Assembly (NCBI RefSeq): GCF_030409845.1
Contig: NZ_JAUFQQ010000005.1
Coordinates: forward strand, 868,001 to 932,000
Length of the DNA: 64,000 nt
Reading direction: 5' to 3'
Source of the DNA: Flavobacterium branchiarum
Lineage (GTDB): Bacteria; Bacteroidota; Bacteroidia; Flavobacteriales; Flavobacteriaceae
Below the pieces are notes generated by a model that did not search any database, was not told the DNA's origin, and was given only the letters and a program-made list of their open reading frames with translations. A program made the position numbers and the translations under genes. Positions 1-7,399 of the stretch are shown here, piece after piece. Position 1 is the first letter of the stretch. Each line of letters opens with the position of its first letter.

Positions 1-82
1 TTTTATTTCACTTCGCATTTTTCCCACTCTATAAAAGATTTCGTTAGAAAGATAATCACCGCAAAAACCCTCAACAGATTTT
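1..82 (-). pseudogene. Remnant of effector C-terminus (partial, runs off window)
   Basis: Read on the minus strand, these bases encode DYLSNEIFYRVGKMRSEIK, nearly identical to residues 529-547 of the intact protein at 679-2451. The nucleotide match to about 812-866 covers roughly 55 bases. The match fades before position 85, a stop lies just upstream, and no start is visible, so this is a partial copy downstream of the lipoprotein gene. The remainder lies outside the window. It carries the same Ser where pyroglutamyl peptidases have the catalytic Cys. Confidence 0.6.
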
Positions 83-91
83 AAGTTTTTC

Positions 92-682
92 TTATTCTAT
101 CTTTTTTAATTTTACGCTTGTCGAATCTTTTAAGTCGATTTCTATAAAATATAAATCTTTAAAATATAAATCTTTAGATTTTATAGGATTATCAACATCG
201 TTCCACCTAATATAAAAATTTTGAAATAAAATTTGTTGAACTTCCTTTGGAACTCGTATTTGTTTCCCTAAAATATATTTTATTTGAGGTTCATATTTTT
301 TTTCAGAATCATTGTATCGTTGGGGAAAATCAATTCTTAACTCATAATTTCCTTTTTTGAATTCTAAATTCTTAAAAAAATAATTTCTTTCTTGTCCACA
401 ATTACATTTTATGTTCATAGTGTCTTGCGCTTGAGTAAAAGAATATTCTTTATTAAAATAATTATAACCAAGAGCAGACCAATTTTGGGTAAAAATCAAA
501 AAATCATTTCCACCATAAACTTTCTGATTATATTTATTATTTAATATTGAAAAAAAAGATTTTTCTATATTAAATAATATAACATCTTTGCTTTTTGTTT
601 CAATTATTCTTTTTTGAGCTTTGCAGGAAAAAAAAAAGGCAATAAATAATGCAAGGGCAATCTTTCTCATAGTTATATTCAT
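92..682 (-). CDS. Small putative lipoprotein, partner of the upstream two-domain protein
   Basis: 196 aa. The N-terminus has a short basic head, a hydrophobic stretch and a lipobox-like FFSC followed by KAQ, so Cys20 is the probable lipidated residue and the protein should sit in the periplasm or outer membrane. The rest is charged and Tyr/Phe-rich, with no family recognised. The start ATG overlaps the stop of the gene at 679-2451 by 4 bp, which suggests translational coupling. A broken copy of the 5' end follows another broken copy of the large gene at about 2455-2567, so the two genes duplicate as a unit. That behaviour is typical of effector/immunity or toxin/antidote pairs, but the role here is inference only. 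An internal ATG four codons in (MRKIAL) is an alternative start. Confidence 0.75.
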   Translation of the reverse strand: MNITMRKIALALFIAFFFSCKAQKRIIETKSKDVILFNIEKSFFSILNNKYNQKVYGGNDFLIFTQNWSALGYNYFNKEYSFTQAQDTMNIKCNCGQERNYFFKNLEFKKGNYELRIDFPQRYNDSEKKYEPQIKYILGKQIRVPKEVQQILFQNFYIRWNDVDNPIKSKDLYFKDLYFIEIDLKDSTSVKLKKIE

Positions 683-2451
683 TTTGTTCCTTCTTTAATT
701 GCCTCTTTTACCAAGCTTAATAAATTATTTATTTTATCGTCATTTAAATCTTCTTTAACTCTCTCATTTTGCAGTTTTTCAATATGAAAATGACCGGTTG
801 CCAAAGTAGGTTTTATTTCACTTCGCATTTTTCCAACTCTATAAAAAATTTCATTAGAAAGATAATTTCCACCCGACCCCTCCTTTAATACTTGTTCTTT
901 TTCGGGAATTGTATTTTCTGGATGTAAAACATCATCGAATTTCCAGTTAATTTTTACTCCACTAGCATTAGCAAACGTTTTTGGCAAAGTTGTTTGTACC
1001 CATTCCTCTTTAGTAGAAAGGGCTTGTAAGCCATTTTCTCTTATAAAGTCCATATTATCATTAATTCCTCTTCTTCGTGAGGTTCCAAACATATCTATGA
1101 CATTTTCATCAGCAAGATATTGGCTAACAGTTATAATCATATCAACTTGACTAATGAAAGGTTTTATATATTTTTCAATAATTCCTTCTCCTTGTCCTTT
1201 AGCATTATCTTGACTCCCATCAAAATCAGTATATCTAACAGGGACAATCATAGTTTGAATAAAAACTCCCAATCTATCATCATTCGCAAGTGCTAATGCG
1301 ACAACTCCTGATGGATTTGATTGTAAAATATTATAATCTTCTTTATTAGGATGATTAAATTGATTAAACAAAAACGGATCAAAACCAGTAATCAAAACTT
1401 TTTTCTTGCTACCGGCTTTGCTAAAATCAATTCCTGTATAATTTCTACTTTTCTCTTCAAAAAGCTGAATGATTTTGTCAAGTTCTGTACCTTTTTTGAC
1501 AATGCTTTTTTCAAAATCGATGTCTTTTTCAAAAAGGAAATGACGTTTTAATCGAACTTGCATTTTGTTGCGTGCCCAGTATAATGGTCGGTCGTCTAAG
1601 TGGCCTGCCTGAACTTGTTTTGTAGCTGCATCCCAAAGGGATTTTGCATCTTGTTCTACTCTGGCTTTTATTTGGTCTATGGTCCGATTTTCAGGTGTGT
1701 GCAAAAAAGCAGAAAAATTGGCTACTATAGCTGCTATCTCTTCATTGAGTGCTATGAACTTATTTTCATAATTCTCAATTAAATCTTTTTTACCTGAATT
1801 ATCAGTATGAAACACACCTACCAACTCTTCATAATTCCGCAAATAAGAAGCAACAGGTGTTATCCTTTCTTCTTTTTGAGGAAGATTAAAAAAGGCAATG
1901 CTTAAGAATCCACTTATATGAAAAGAATTTAAATCCTCTTGTTTTATTTCTGTTTTATGTGTGTCATAATTGTAATTTTCTAAATCTTCGCTATACCATA
2001 ACGGGTTTAATTCAAAAAAATCGGTTTCACATCTATTGTCTTTTATTTCTAAATTCCAATTAAGTTTTTCAAGTCCAATAAACTCTTGATTTAAACTTTT
2101 TGACTCTGCTTTTAACTTGAAGTTTGTTTTTGTTCCGTCTTTAATGTCTCTTGTTGTGATTTTTATTTTCATCTTTTTTCCGTAGAAAAAATCAGTAGCT
2201 CTTATTCCTCCAAAATCCTTTATAGATGATTGTTTTAAAACTGTGTCTTTGTCATCTATAAATTGTAGTTCAACAATTTTAGGATGTTTTATTTCTGGTG
2301 GAGCAACATAATCTCCATAAGTAATACCTACATCACTAGTTTCTGTAATTGTCTTACCTGAAGTATATGTAATAGTACCCTCAGTGTAAATATTATGGTC
2401 TCCTCCTGTGGTTTTTGTTATTGTGCCGCCAACAATTCTTATTCTGCTCAT
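679..2451 (-). CDS. Two-domain protein with C-terminal pyroglutamyl-peptidase-like domain (Cys replaced by Ser)
   Basis: 590 aa, no signal peptide. Residues 1-45 are Gly/Thr-rich with short repeated strand-like pieces (GGTITKTTGG, EGTITYTSGKTI), unlike an enzyme and suggestive of a trafficking or tip domain. Residues 60-340 are unassigned. Residues 351-580 resemble peptidase family C15: VLITGFDPF at 352-360, NYLSNEIFY at 529-537 where the family has a YLCN-like motif, and a His near 554-556 (GHFHIEKL). The catalytic Cys position is Ser532, so the domain may be inactive, may use Ser, or may act on another substrate. The gene is coupled to the lipoprotein at 92-682. The N-terminus reminds me of proteins near Bacteroidota type VI secretion genes, but that is memory and inference. 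No secretion genes lie in the window. Confidence 0.7.
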   Translation of the reverse strand: MSRIRIVGGTITKTTGGDHNIYTEGTITYTSGKTITETSDVGITYGDYVAPPEIKHPKIVELQFIDDKDTVLKQSSIKDFGGIRATDFFYGKKMKIKITTRDIKDGTKTNFKLKAESKSLNQEFIGLEKLNWNLEIKDNRCETDFFELNPLWYSEDLENYNYDTHKTEIKQEDLNSFHISGFLSIAFFNLPQKEERITPVASYLRNYEELVGVFHTDNSGKKDLIENYENKFIALNEEIAAIVANFSAFLHTPENRTIDQIKARVEQDAKSLWDAATKQVQAGHLDDRPLYWARNKMQVRLKRHFLFEKDIDFEKSIVKKGTELDKIIQLFEEKSRNYTGIDFSKAGSKKKVLITGFDPFLFNQFNHPNKEDYNILQSNPSGVVALALANDDRLGVFIQTMIVPVRYTDFDGSQDNAKGQGEGIIEKYIKPFISQVDMIITVSQYLADENVIDMFGTSRRRGINDNMDFIRENGLQALSTKEEWVQTTLPKTFANASGVKINWKFDDVLHPENTIPEKEQVLKEGSGGNYLSNEIFYRVGKMRSEIKPTLATGHFHIEKLQNERVKEDLNDDKINNLLSLVKEAIKEGTK

Positions 2452-2454
2452 AAT

Positions 2455-2567
2455 TTAATTAGATTTAGATTTTTCGGTACTATTATTCTGGATTTTCTTG
2501 AGCTTTACAGGAAAAAGAAACCTTGCAATAAATAATGTAAGGTTTCTTTTTTCATAATTAAATTCAT
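2455..2567 (-). pseudogene. Frameshifted 5' remnant of the small lipoprotein gene
   Basis: From the ATG at 2567 the minus strand matches the start of the lipoprotein gene at 682 almost base for base: the two ATGs four codons apart, the hydrophobic segment, and TCC-TGT-AAA-GCT-CAA encoding the SCKAQ lipobox region. One or more frameshifts split the hydrophobic segment between frames, and the copy ends in a stop just before the large gene's start. It is a dead partial copy lying between a broken and an intact copy of the large gene. Confidence 0.65.
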
Positions 2568-2850
2568 TTTGTTCCTTCTTTAATTGCTTTTTTACCAAGC
2601 GTAATAAATTATTTATTTTATCGTCATTTAAATCTTCTTTAACACGCTCATCTTGCAATTTTTCAATATAAAAATGACCTGTTGCTAAATTTGGTCTTTG
2701 TTCTGTTCACATTTTCCCAACTCTATAGAAGATTTCATCTGATGAACTTATATTATTTGAATGGTCGAATTGATTTAGAATAAACAGATCAAACCCAATA
2801 ATTATTTTTCTTCTTGCTACCGGCTGCTAAAATCAATTCCATGAATAGTA
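2564..2850 (-). pseudogene. Degraded, internally deleted copy of the large two-domain gene
   Basis: Two blocks match the intact gene. Bases about 2564-2735 match its 3' end (the ERVKEDLNDDKINNLL region and the preceding GKM/IFYR region), and about 2755-2845 match the region around 1345-1440 (KKVLITGFDPF surroundings). Several hundred bases between the blocks are missing and the frame is broken. Together with the fragments at 1-82 and 2455-2567 it shows repeated duplication and decay of the effector-lipoprotein unit. Confidence 0.6.
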
Positions 2851-2870
2851 AAAAGTTCAAGTCTCCTTTG

Positions 2871-3336
2871 GAGGCATTTATAGTAATCGACTCGGCCTCC
2901 TTAATTTATGCTCCAAATATATTTCGTATTATATTTCCTCCTTCTTCCATGCTATTTATATGTTTAAGCGATTAATGAGTAGCTACTTACTTACAAACAA
3001 ATATCAAAAAGTTTTTTTTAACAAACAAATTACTAATCAATTATTTTGTCGGAAATGTATTATCTTAGATGTTTACAGGGATTCAAAATAGGAAGTATGA
3101 ATTTAATTCTTCTCTTTTTAAAATTACTTTAGGAGCATAATGGAAAAAAAAGTAATTTGCTTAAAATTTAATAGAGATTCAAATTTTCACAAAAACAGTA
3201 GATAGCCTTTTTATAGGTAATCTTGCCGAAGAGGCTAAGATGCGTGGTGTAAATAGGGCATCTATGTTCTTATATAAAATTGAATATTTTAGAGATTTGA
3301 ACAAAACAACTAAATAAAAAACTAAAATTAGTTCTA
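2871..3336. other. Intergenic region with a small decayed coding trace
   Basis: No gene of convincing length is present. On the plus strand a 25-codon open stretch from the ATG at 3240 to the stop at 3317 (MRGVNRASMFLYKIEYF...) continues an upstream reading frame without an ATG, and a separate 21-codon ORF starts at 3140. Both look like scraps of a decayed gene. I recognise neither. Confidence 0.35.
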
Positions 3337-3344
3337 TAAATTTG
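3337..3344 (+). promoter_or_regulatory. Bacteroidota-type -7 box for phhA
   Basis: TAAATTTG matches the Bacteroidota -7 consensus TAnnTTTG and lies 33 bp before the phhA start codon. No clear -33 TTTG is visible at the expected spacing. This is a consensus match only. Confidence 0.5.
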
Positions 3345-3376
3345 TAATTTCGCAGAAGAACTACAACGATTTCGAA

Positions 3377-5134
3377 ATGAACCCAACTATTGAAACAAAT
3401 CCATTATTAGATAGATTGCCTAATCATTTAAAGCAATTTATAAAACCCCAAGACTACAGTGATTATACTCCAATTAATCAAGCAGTTTGGAGGTATGTGA
3501 TGCGCAAAAATGTAGACTATTTATCTAAAGTAGCGCACCATTCGTATCTAGACGGATTGAAAAAAACTGGAATCGAAATCAATAACATCCCAAGCATGTA
3601 TGGGATGAATAGAATTTTAACCGAAATTGGTTGGGCTGCTGTAGCAGTTGATGGTTTTATTCCTCCAAATGCTTTTATGGAATTTCAAGCTTATAATGTT
3701 TTGGTAATTGCTTCTGATATACGCCAGCTGGAACATATTGAATACACACCTGCCCCAGATATTATTCATGAAGGTGCTGGTCATGCCCCAATTATTGCAA
3801 ATCCTGAATATGCCGAATATTTAAGACGTTTTGGTGAAATTGGTTGTAAAGCCATCTCTTCACACAAAGACTACCAAATGTATGAAGCGATTCGACTACT
3901 TTCTATTTTAAAAGAAGCCGAAGGAACTCCACAAGCAGATATCGATCAAGCCGAAAAAGCGGTTGAAGATTTGCAGAATAATATGGGAGAGTTGTCTGAA
4001 ATGGCACAAATTAGAAACTTACATTGGTGGACTGTTGAATATGGCTTAATTGGAACTATCGAGGATCCTAAGATTTATGGCGCTGGTTTATTATCATCAA
4101 TCGGCGAAAGTGCTTGGTGCATGACTGATAATGTTGTGAAAATCCCATACGATATCTCAGCAGCTAATCAGAGTTTTGATATTACTAAATTACAACCTCA
4201 ACTATACGTCACTCCAAACTTTGCCTATTTAAGTCTTATTCTTGAAGAATTTGCTAATAAAATGGCATTACGTACAGGTGGGATTTCTGGTATTCAAAAA
4301 TTAATTAATTCGAATGCTTTAGGAACTATCGAGCTAAGTACTGGCTTACAAGTTTCGGGTGTATTTACAAATGTTATTGAAGCAGAAGGAAAACCGGTTT
4401 ACATACAAACAACCGGAAAAACAGCTTTATCTTACCGTGAAAAAGAATTAGTTGGACACGGAACATTAACGCATCCTGAAGGTTTTGGTAGCCCTATTGG
4501 AAAACTAAAAGGCTTTAATCTGGCTATTGAAGACATGAGCCCGATGGATTTAAATGCCTACAAAATAGTTGAAAACGAAACTATAAAACTAGAATTTGAA
4601 GGCGGAATTATTGTAAAAGGAGAAATCATTACTGGTTCTAGAAATTTACATGGTGAGATTATTTTAATCAGTTTTAAAAATTGTACTGTTACTTATGGTG
4701 ATACTATCTTATTTAAACCTGAATGGGGTAATTATGATATGGCAATTGGCAAGAAGGTAGTTTCTGCTTTTTCTGGACCAGCAGATGCTAATAGTTTTGA
4801 CCTCATCAATTCGGTTCCAAAAACAAAAACGATCAAAGCCAAACATTCTAAGGAACGTGATGAGCTAGAAGAATTATACAAACAAGTTAGATCGATAAGA
4901 GAAACTAATTCTCATGAAACATTATTGACTTCTATCTTTGAAAAAATAAAAACAAATCATCCTAATGATTGGTTGCTTTCTGTTGAAATCACAGAACTTT
5001 TAAAGAACAGCAATCAACCTCAATTGTTACAGGAAGTTCTAGCGCATCTTGAAAATTTAAAAACTAGAAGACCAGAAGTAGCCCACTTAATTTCAGGTGG
5101 ACTAGATTTAATTTTTGATAAAGAAAAATGTTAA
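3377..5134 (+). CDS. phhA: Aromatic amino acid (phenylalanine 4-) hydroxylase, long form
   Basis: 585 aa, cytosolic. This is a pterin-dependent non-haem iron monooxygenase that converts phenylalanine to tyrosine. The iron ligands are visible: HEGAGH with His131 and His136 (the family's HDxxGH), and Glu221 in WWTVEYGL. Many bacterial homologues are only about 260-300 aa. This one has an extra C-terminal half (about residues 310-585), as is usual for Bacteroidota members, with a charged helical end. The gene has its own -7 box and a terminator directly after the stop, so it is monocistronic. The family is certain, but the exact substrate (Phe versus Trp) is inferred. Confidence 0.93.
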   Translation: MNPTIETNPLLDRLPNHLKQFIKPQDYSDYTPINQAVWRYVMRKNVDYLSKVAHHSYLDGLKKTGIEINNIPSMYGMNRILTEIGWAAVAVDGFIPPNAFMEFQAYNVLVIASDIRQLEHIEYTPAPDIIHEGAGHAPIIANPEYAEYLRRFGEIGCKAISSHKDYQMYEAIRLLSILKEAEGTPQADIDQAEKAVEDLQNNMGELSEMAQIRNLHWWTVEYGLIGTIEDPKIYGAGLLSSIGESAWCMTDNVVKIPYDISAANQSFDITKLQPQLYVTPNFAYLSLILEEFANKMALRTGGISGIQKLINSNALGTIELSTGLQVSGVFTNVIEAEGKPVYIQTTGKTALSYREKELVGHGTLTHPEGFGSPIGKLKGFNLAIEDMSPMDLNAYKIVENETIKLEFEGGIIVKGEIITGSRNLHGEIILISFKNCTVTYGDTILFKPEWGNYDMAIGKKVVSAFSGPADANSFDLINSVPKTKTIKAKHSKERDELEELYKQVRSIRETNSHETLLTSIFEKIKTNHPNDWLLSVEITELLKNSNQPQLLQEVLAHLENLKTRRPEVAHLISGGLDLIFDKEKC

Positions 5135-5143
5135 ACCTAAAAT

Positions 5144-5180
5144 CCGCATTAGACTTCGTGATGATATCTAATGCGGCTTT
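5144..5180 (+). terminator. Terminator of phhA
   Basis: Perfect 10-bp stem CCGCATTAGA / TCTAATGCGG with a 12-base loop, followed by CTTTTG, starting 10 bp after the phhA stop. Confidence 0.7.
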
Positions 5181-5186
5181 TGAGCT

Positions 5187-5239
5187 AAAAAAAATCCACT
5201 CAGTTAAAACTATATTTGTTTAACGGAGTGGATTTTTAA
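5187..5239. terminator. Second, probably bidirectional terminator
   Basis: Stem AAAATCCACTC / GAGTGGATTTT with A-rich and T-rich flanks on both sides. It lies between the convergent ends of phhA and the DUF4230 gene, so it can stop transcription from either side. Confidence 0.7.
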
Positions 5240-5253
5240 ATGATTATTTAGTA

Positions 5254-5874
5254 CTACAACTTCAGATCGGTACTTAAATCTGCTTCACTTTGAATTTCTT
5301 TTCCATCGTATTGCAGTTTCCAACCCATTGAATTTGTCAGGATTAAAATCTTAGATAATTCGCTAATCAATCGATTTTGTGCATTTGTTTTAAGCGAAGA
5401 TTTTTCAATTTTCTTAGCCAAATTCTCTTTTACTGATTTGTTTATTTTATTATAATCATCTCCTGTAAATGCATTTAACTGACTTTGTTCAACATTATAA
5501 TATTGAATATCTGGATTGATTGTAATTTCTTCTTTTGGAATTGACACAATCTTTATAACCTTATTTTTCTCGTCAATTTCATACTTCATTTTATGCAAAT
5601 CGTAGGCAACTGTAACATTTGCATTTACTACAATCAAGGCTTTCTTTTCAAAAGAAAGCATATCTAGTAAATACTTGTTTGAGTTTTTATAAGTTACTAC
5701 TTCAGAGAAATGCCCTTCGGTAACTATAAGTTTTCCAACGTTTACAATTTGTTGCTGTATTAAATTGGTATTATAATCCAAACTCGTTGAATCATCTTTC
5801 TTGAATTCACAATACTTAAATGCAAGGATAATTCCAACTATAATTACAATTCCGGCTATAATTCTTCTCGACAT
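5254..5874 (-). CDS. DUF4230 domain protein, membrane-anchored
   Basis: 206 aa. One N-terminal membrane segment (about residues 5-20, IIAGIVIIVGIILAF) is followed by a soluble domain with the features of DUF4230: a strand with VVNANVTVAYDL, then a segment ending INPDIQYYNVEQS, then a basic helical C-terminal part. The function of the family is unknown. The topology suggests an anchored extracytoplasmic domain. The gene is single and converges on phhA. Confidence 0.75.
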   Translation of the reverse strand: MSRRIIAGIVIIVGIILAFKYCEFKKDDSTSLDYNTNLIQQQIVNVGKLIVTEGHFSEVVTYKNSNKYLLDMLSFEKKALIVVNANVTVAYDLHKMKYEIDEKNKVIKIVSIPKEEITINPDIQYYNVEQSQLNAFTGDDYNKINKSVKENLAKKIEKSSLKTNAQNRLISELSKILILTNSMGWKLQYDGKEIQSEADLSTDLKL

Positions 5875-5934
5875 AATTATGTTTTAGCAATGACTTTTAT
5901 GTAGCCAATTTAGTGATTTTTTTAGAAAACACCA

Positions 5935-6942
5935 CTACGCTTTATTTATGTTATCGATAACTTCTTTTAGAATTTTTAAGCTTTTCAGTTTTTTCTGATG
6001 GTCAAATATTGGACTCGTAATCATCAATTCGTCTATACCTGAACGGTCTATAAATTGTTTTAAGTCTTTTTCTAACTTTTCTTTACTTCCTGCAAAAGTG
6101 CAAGCTACCATCTGATCAACATGAAATTTTTCTTCTTCACTCATTAATCCATCCAATGATTCAAGTGGTGGCTGAACTGGTTTTCTGTTATTGCGTATTA
6201 ATCCTAAAAACATTTGATATAATGTAGTAGATAAAATTTCGGCTTCTTCATTTGTATCTGCTCCAATGGCATTTACACACGCCATTGTTTTAGGACTACT
6301 CAAATATTTTGATGGAATAAAGTTTTCTCGATAAAACTCAAATGCCTGTAACATCATTCTTGGTGCAAAATGTCCAGCAAACGCATACGGTAATCCTTTT
6401 GCTGCTGCTAATGAAGCACTATCCATACTAGAACCTAATATCCAAACGGGCACATTAGTTCCTTCGGCAGGGAAAGCACGTACTTTTGCGGAAGCATTAT
6501 CAGGAGAAAAGTAATTATGAATCGCTTGTACATTTCTTGGAAATTGTTGCGACTGTGCATAAAAATCTTCCCGAATAGCCTGAGCCGTTAATGAATCTGT
6601 TCCAGGTGCTCTACCTAAACCTAAATCTATTCGATTAGGATAAAGTGTCTCTAATGTTCCAAATTGTTCTGCAACAACAAGCGGTGCATGATTGGGAAGC
6701 ATTATTCCTCCAGAACCAACACGAATATTTTGTGTTTGACTTGCTATGTAACCTATTAAAACTACTGTCGCTGTACTAGCAACATGCTCCATATTATGAT
6801 GTTCGGCCAACCAAAATCGGTTATAACCTAAATTATCAGCCAGTTGAGCAAGCTCTTTTGTTTTCTGAAATGTTTCTTTTGCATCACTACCTTCTGTAAT
6901 TAATGCTAATTCTAATAAAGAAATGGGTATATTATTGTTCAT
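5935..6942 (-). CDS. LLM-class flavin-dependent oxidoreductase (luciferase-like)
   Basis: 335 aa from the chosen ATG. It is a bacterial luciferase-family TIM barrel, predicted to use FMNH2 or F420-like flavin. Visible signs are the N-terminal SLLELA strand, WLAEHHN at about residues 48-54, GSGGIMLPNHAPL, and LGLGRAPGTD, as in the YhbW/MsnO8-type subgroup. The substrate is unknown. An in-frame start ten codons upstream (6972) is possible, but a -7 box at 6960-6967 falls inside that extension, which favours the ATG at 6942. It stands alone, with no neighbouring pathway genes. Confidence 0.85.
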   Translation of the reverse strand: MNNNIPISLLELALITEGSDAKETFQKTKELAQLADNLGYNRFWLAEHHNMEHVASTATVVLIGYIASQTQNIRVGSGGIMLPNHAPLVVAEQFGTLETLYPNRIDLGLGRAPGTDSLTAQAIREDFYAQSQQFPRNVQAIHNYFSPDNASAKVRAFPAEGTNVPVWILGSSMDSASLAAAKGLPYAFAGHFAPRMMLQAFEFYRENFIPSKYLSSPKTMACVNAIGADTNEEAEILSTTLYQMFLGLIRNNRKPVQPPLESLDGLMSEEEKFHVDQMVACTFAGSKEKLEKDLKQFIDRSGIDELMITSPIFDHQKKLKSLKILKEVIDNINKA

Positions 6943-6959
6943 AGTGATTAATCTTTTTG

Positions 6960-6967
6960 CAAAATTA
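6960..6967 (-). promoter_or_regulatory. -7 box for the luciferase-like gene
   Basis: TAATTTTG on the minus strand matches TAnnTTTG and lies 17 bp before the ATG at 6942, which supports that start and implies a short leader. Confidence 0.4.
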
Positions 6968-7175
6968 ACCATTAATATTAAGTTAGTTGATTCTCAATTG
7001 TTAATTGAATTATAATTTTTTAACAGCGTTAAATAAATTTAACATCGATAAATAATTCTCTTTATTTAAAAAGATCGCAGCACATTTTGAAAACATACAA
7101 TTTATTAGAACAACTTGATGAATCCTTAGGTTATTTTTTGTAACTTTAAAATAACAAATTATAAATCCCTTGTTT

Positions 7176-7346
7176 ATGAAAACTCATAGAAAAATTAAAT
7201 ATATCGCTAAGCGATATATTTACAGAATCATCAGAGATATAAGCGGCAATAAGGATAAGTCTAAACAATTGCTTTTATCTAATTTATTAAAAACTAATAT
7301 CCAATTGCTAAAAGGTATAGACGTTAATAGCACGATGTTGTTTTAG
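7176..7346 (+). CDS. Small basic hypothetical protein
   Basis: 56 aa, from ATG at 7176 to TAG at 7346. It is very rich in Lys, Arg and Ile (MKTHRKIKYIAKRYIYRIIR at the start), with an amphipathic basic N-terminal half and a Leu-rich middle. No family is recognised. It sits alone between two minus-strand genes, and the frame is clean. Its composition fits either a small nucleic-acid- or membrane-binding peptide or chance coding in AT-rich DNA. Confidence 0.4.
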   Translation: MKTHRKIKYIAKRYIYRIIRDISGNKDKSKQLLLSNLLKTNIQLLKGIDVNSTMLF

Positions 7347-7399
7347 CCCAAGTATGGCAAAAGCACATCTCTCTATACGTTAATTTGTATTGAATTATC

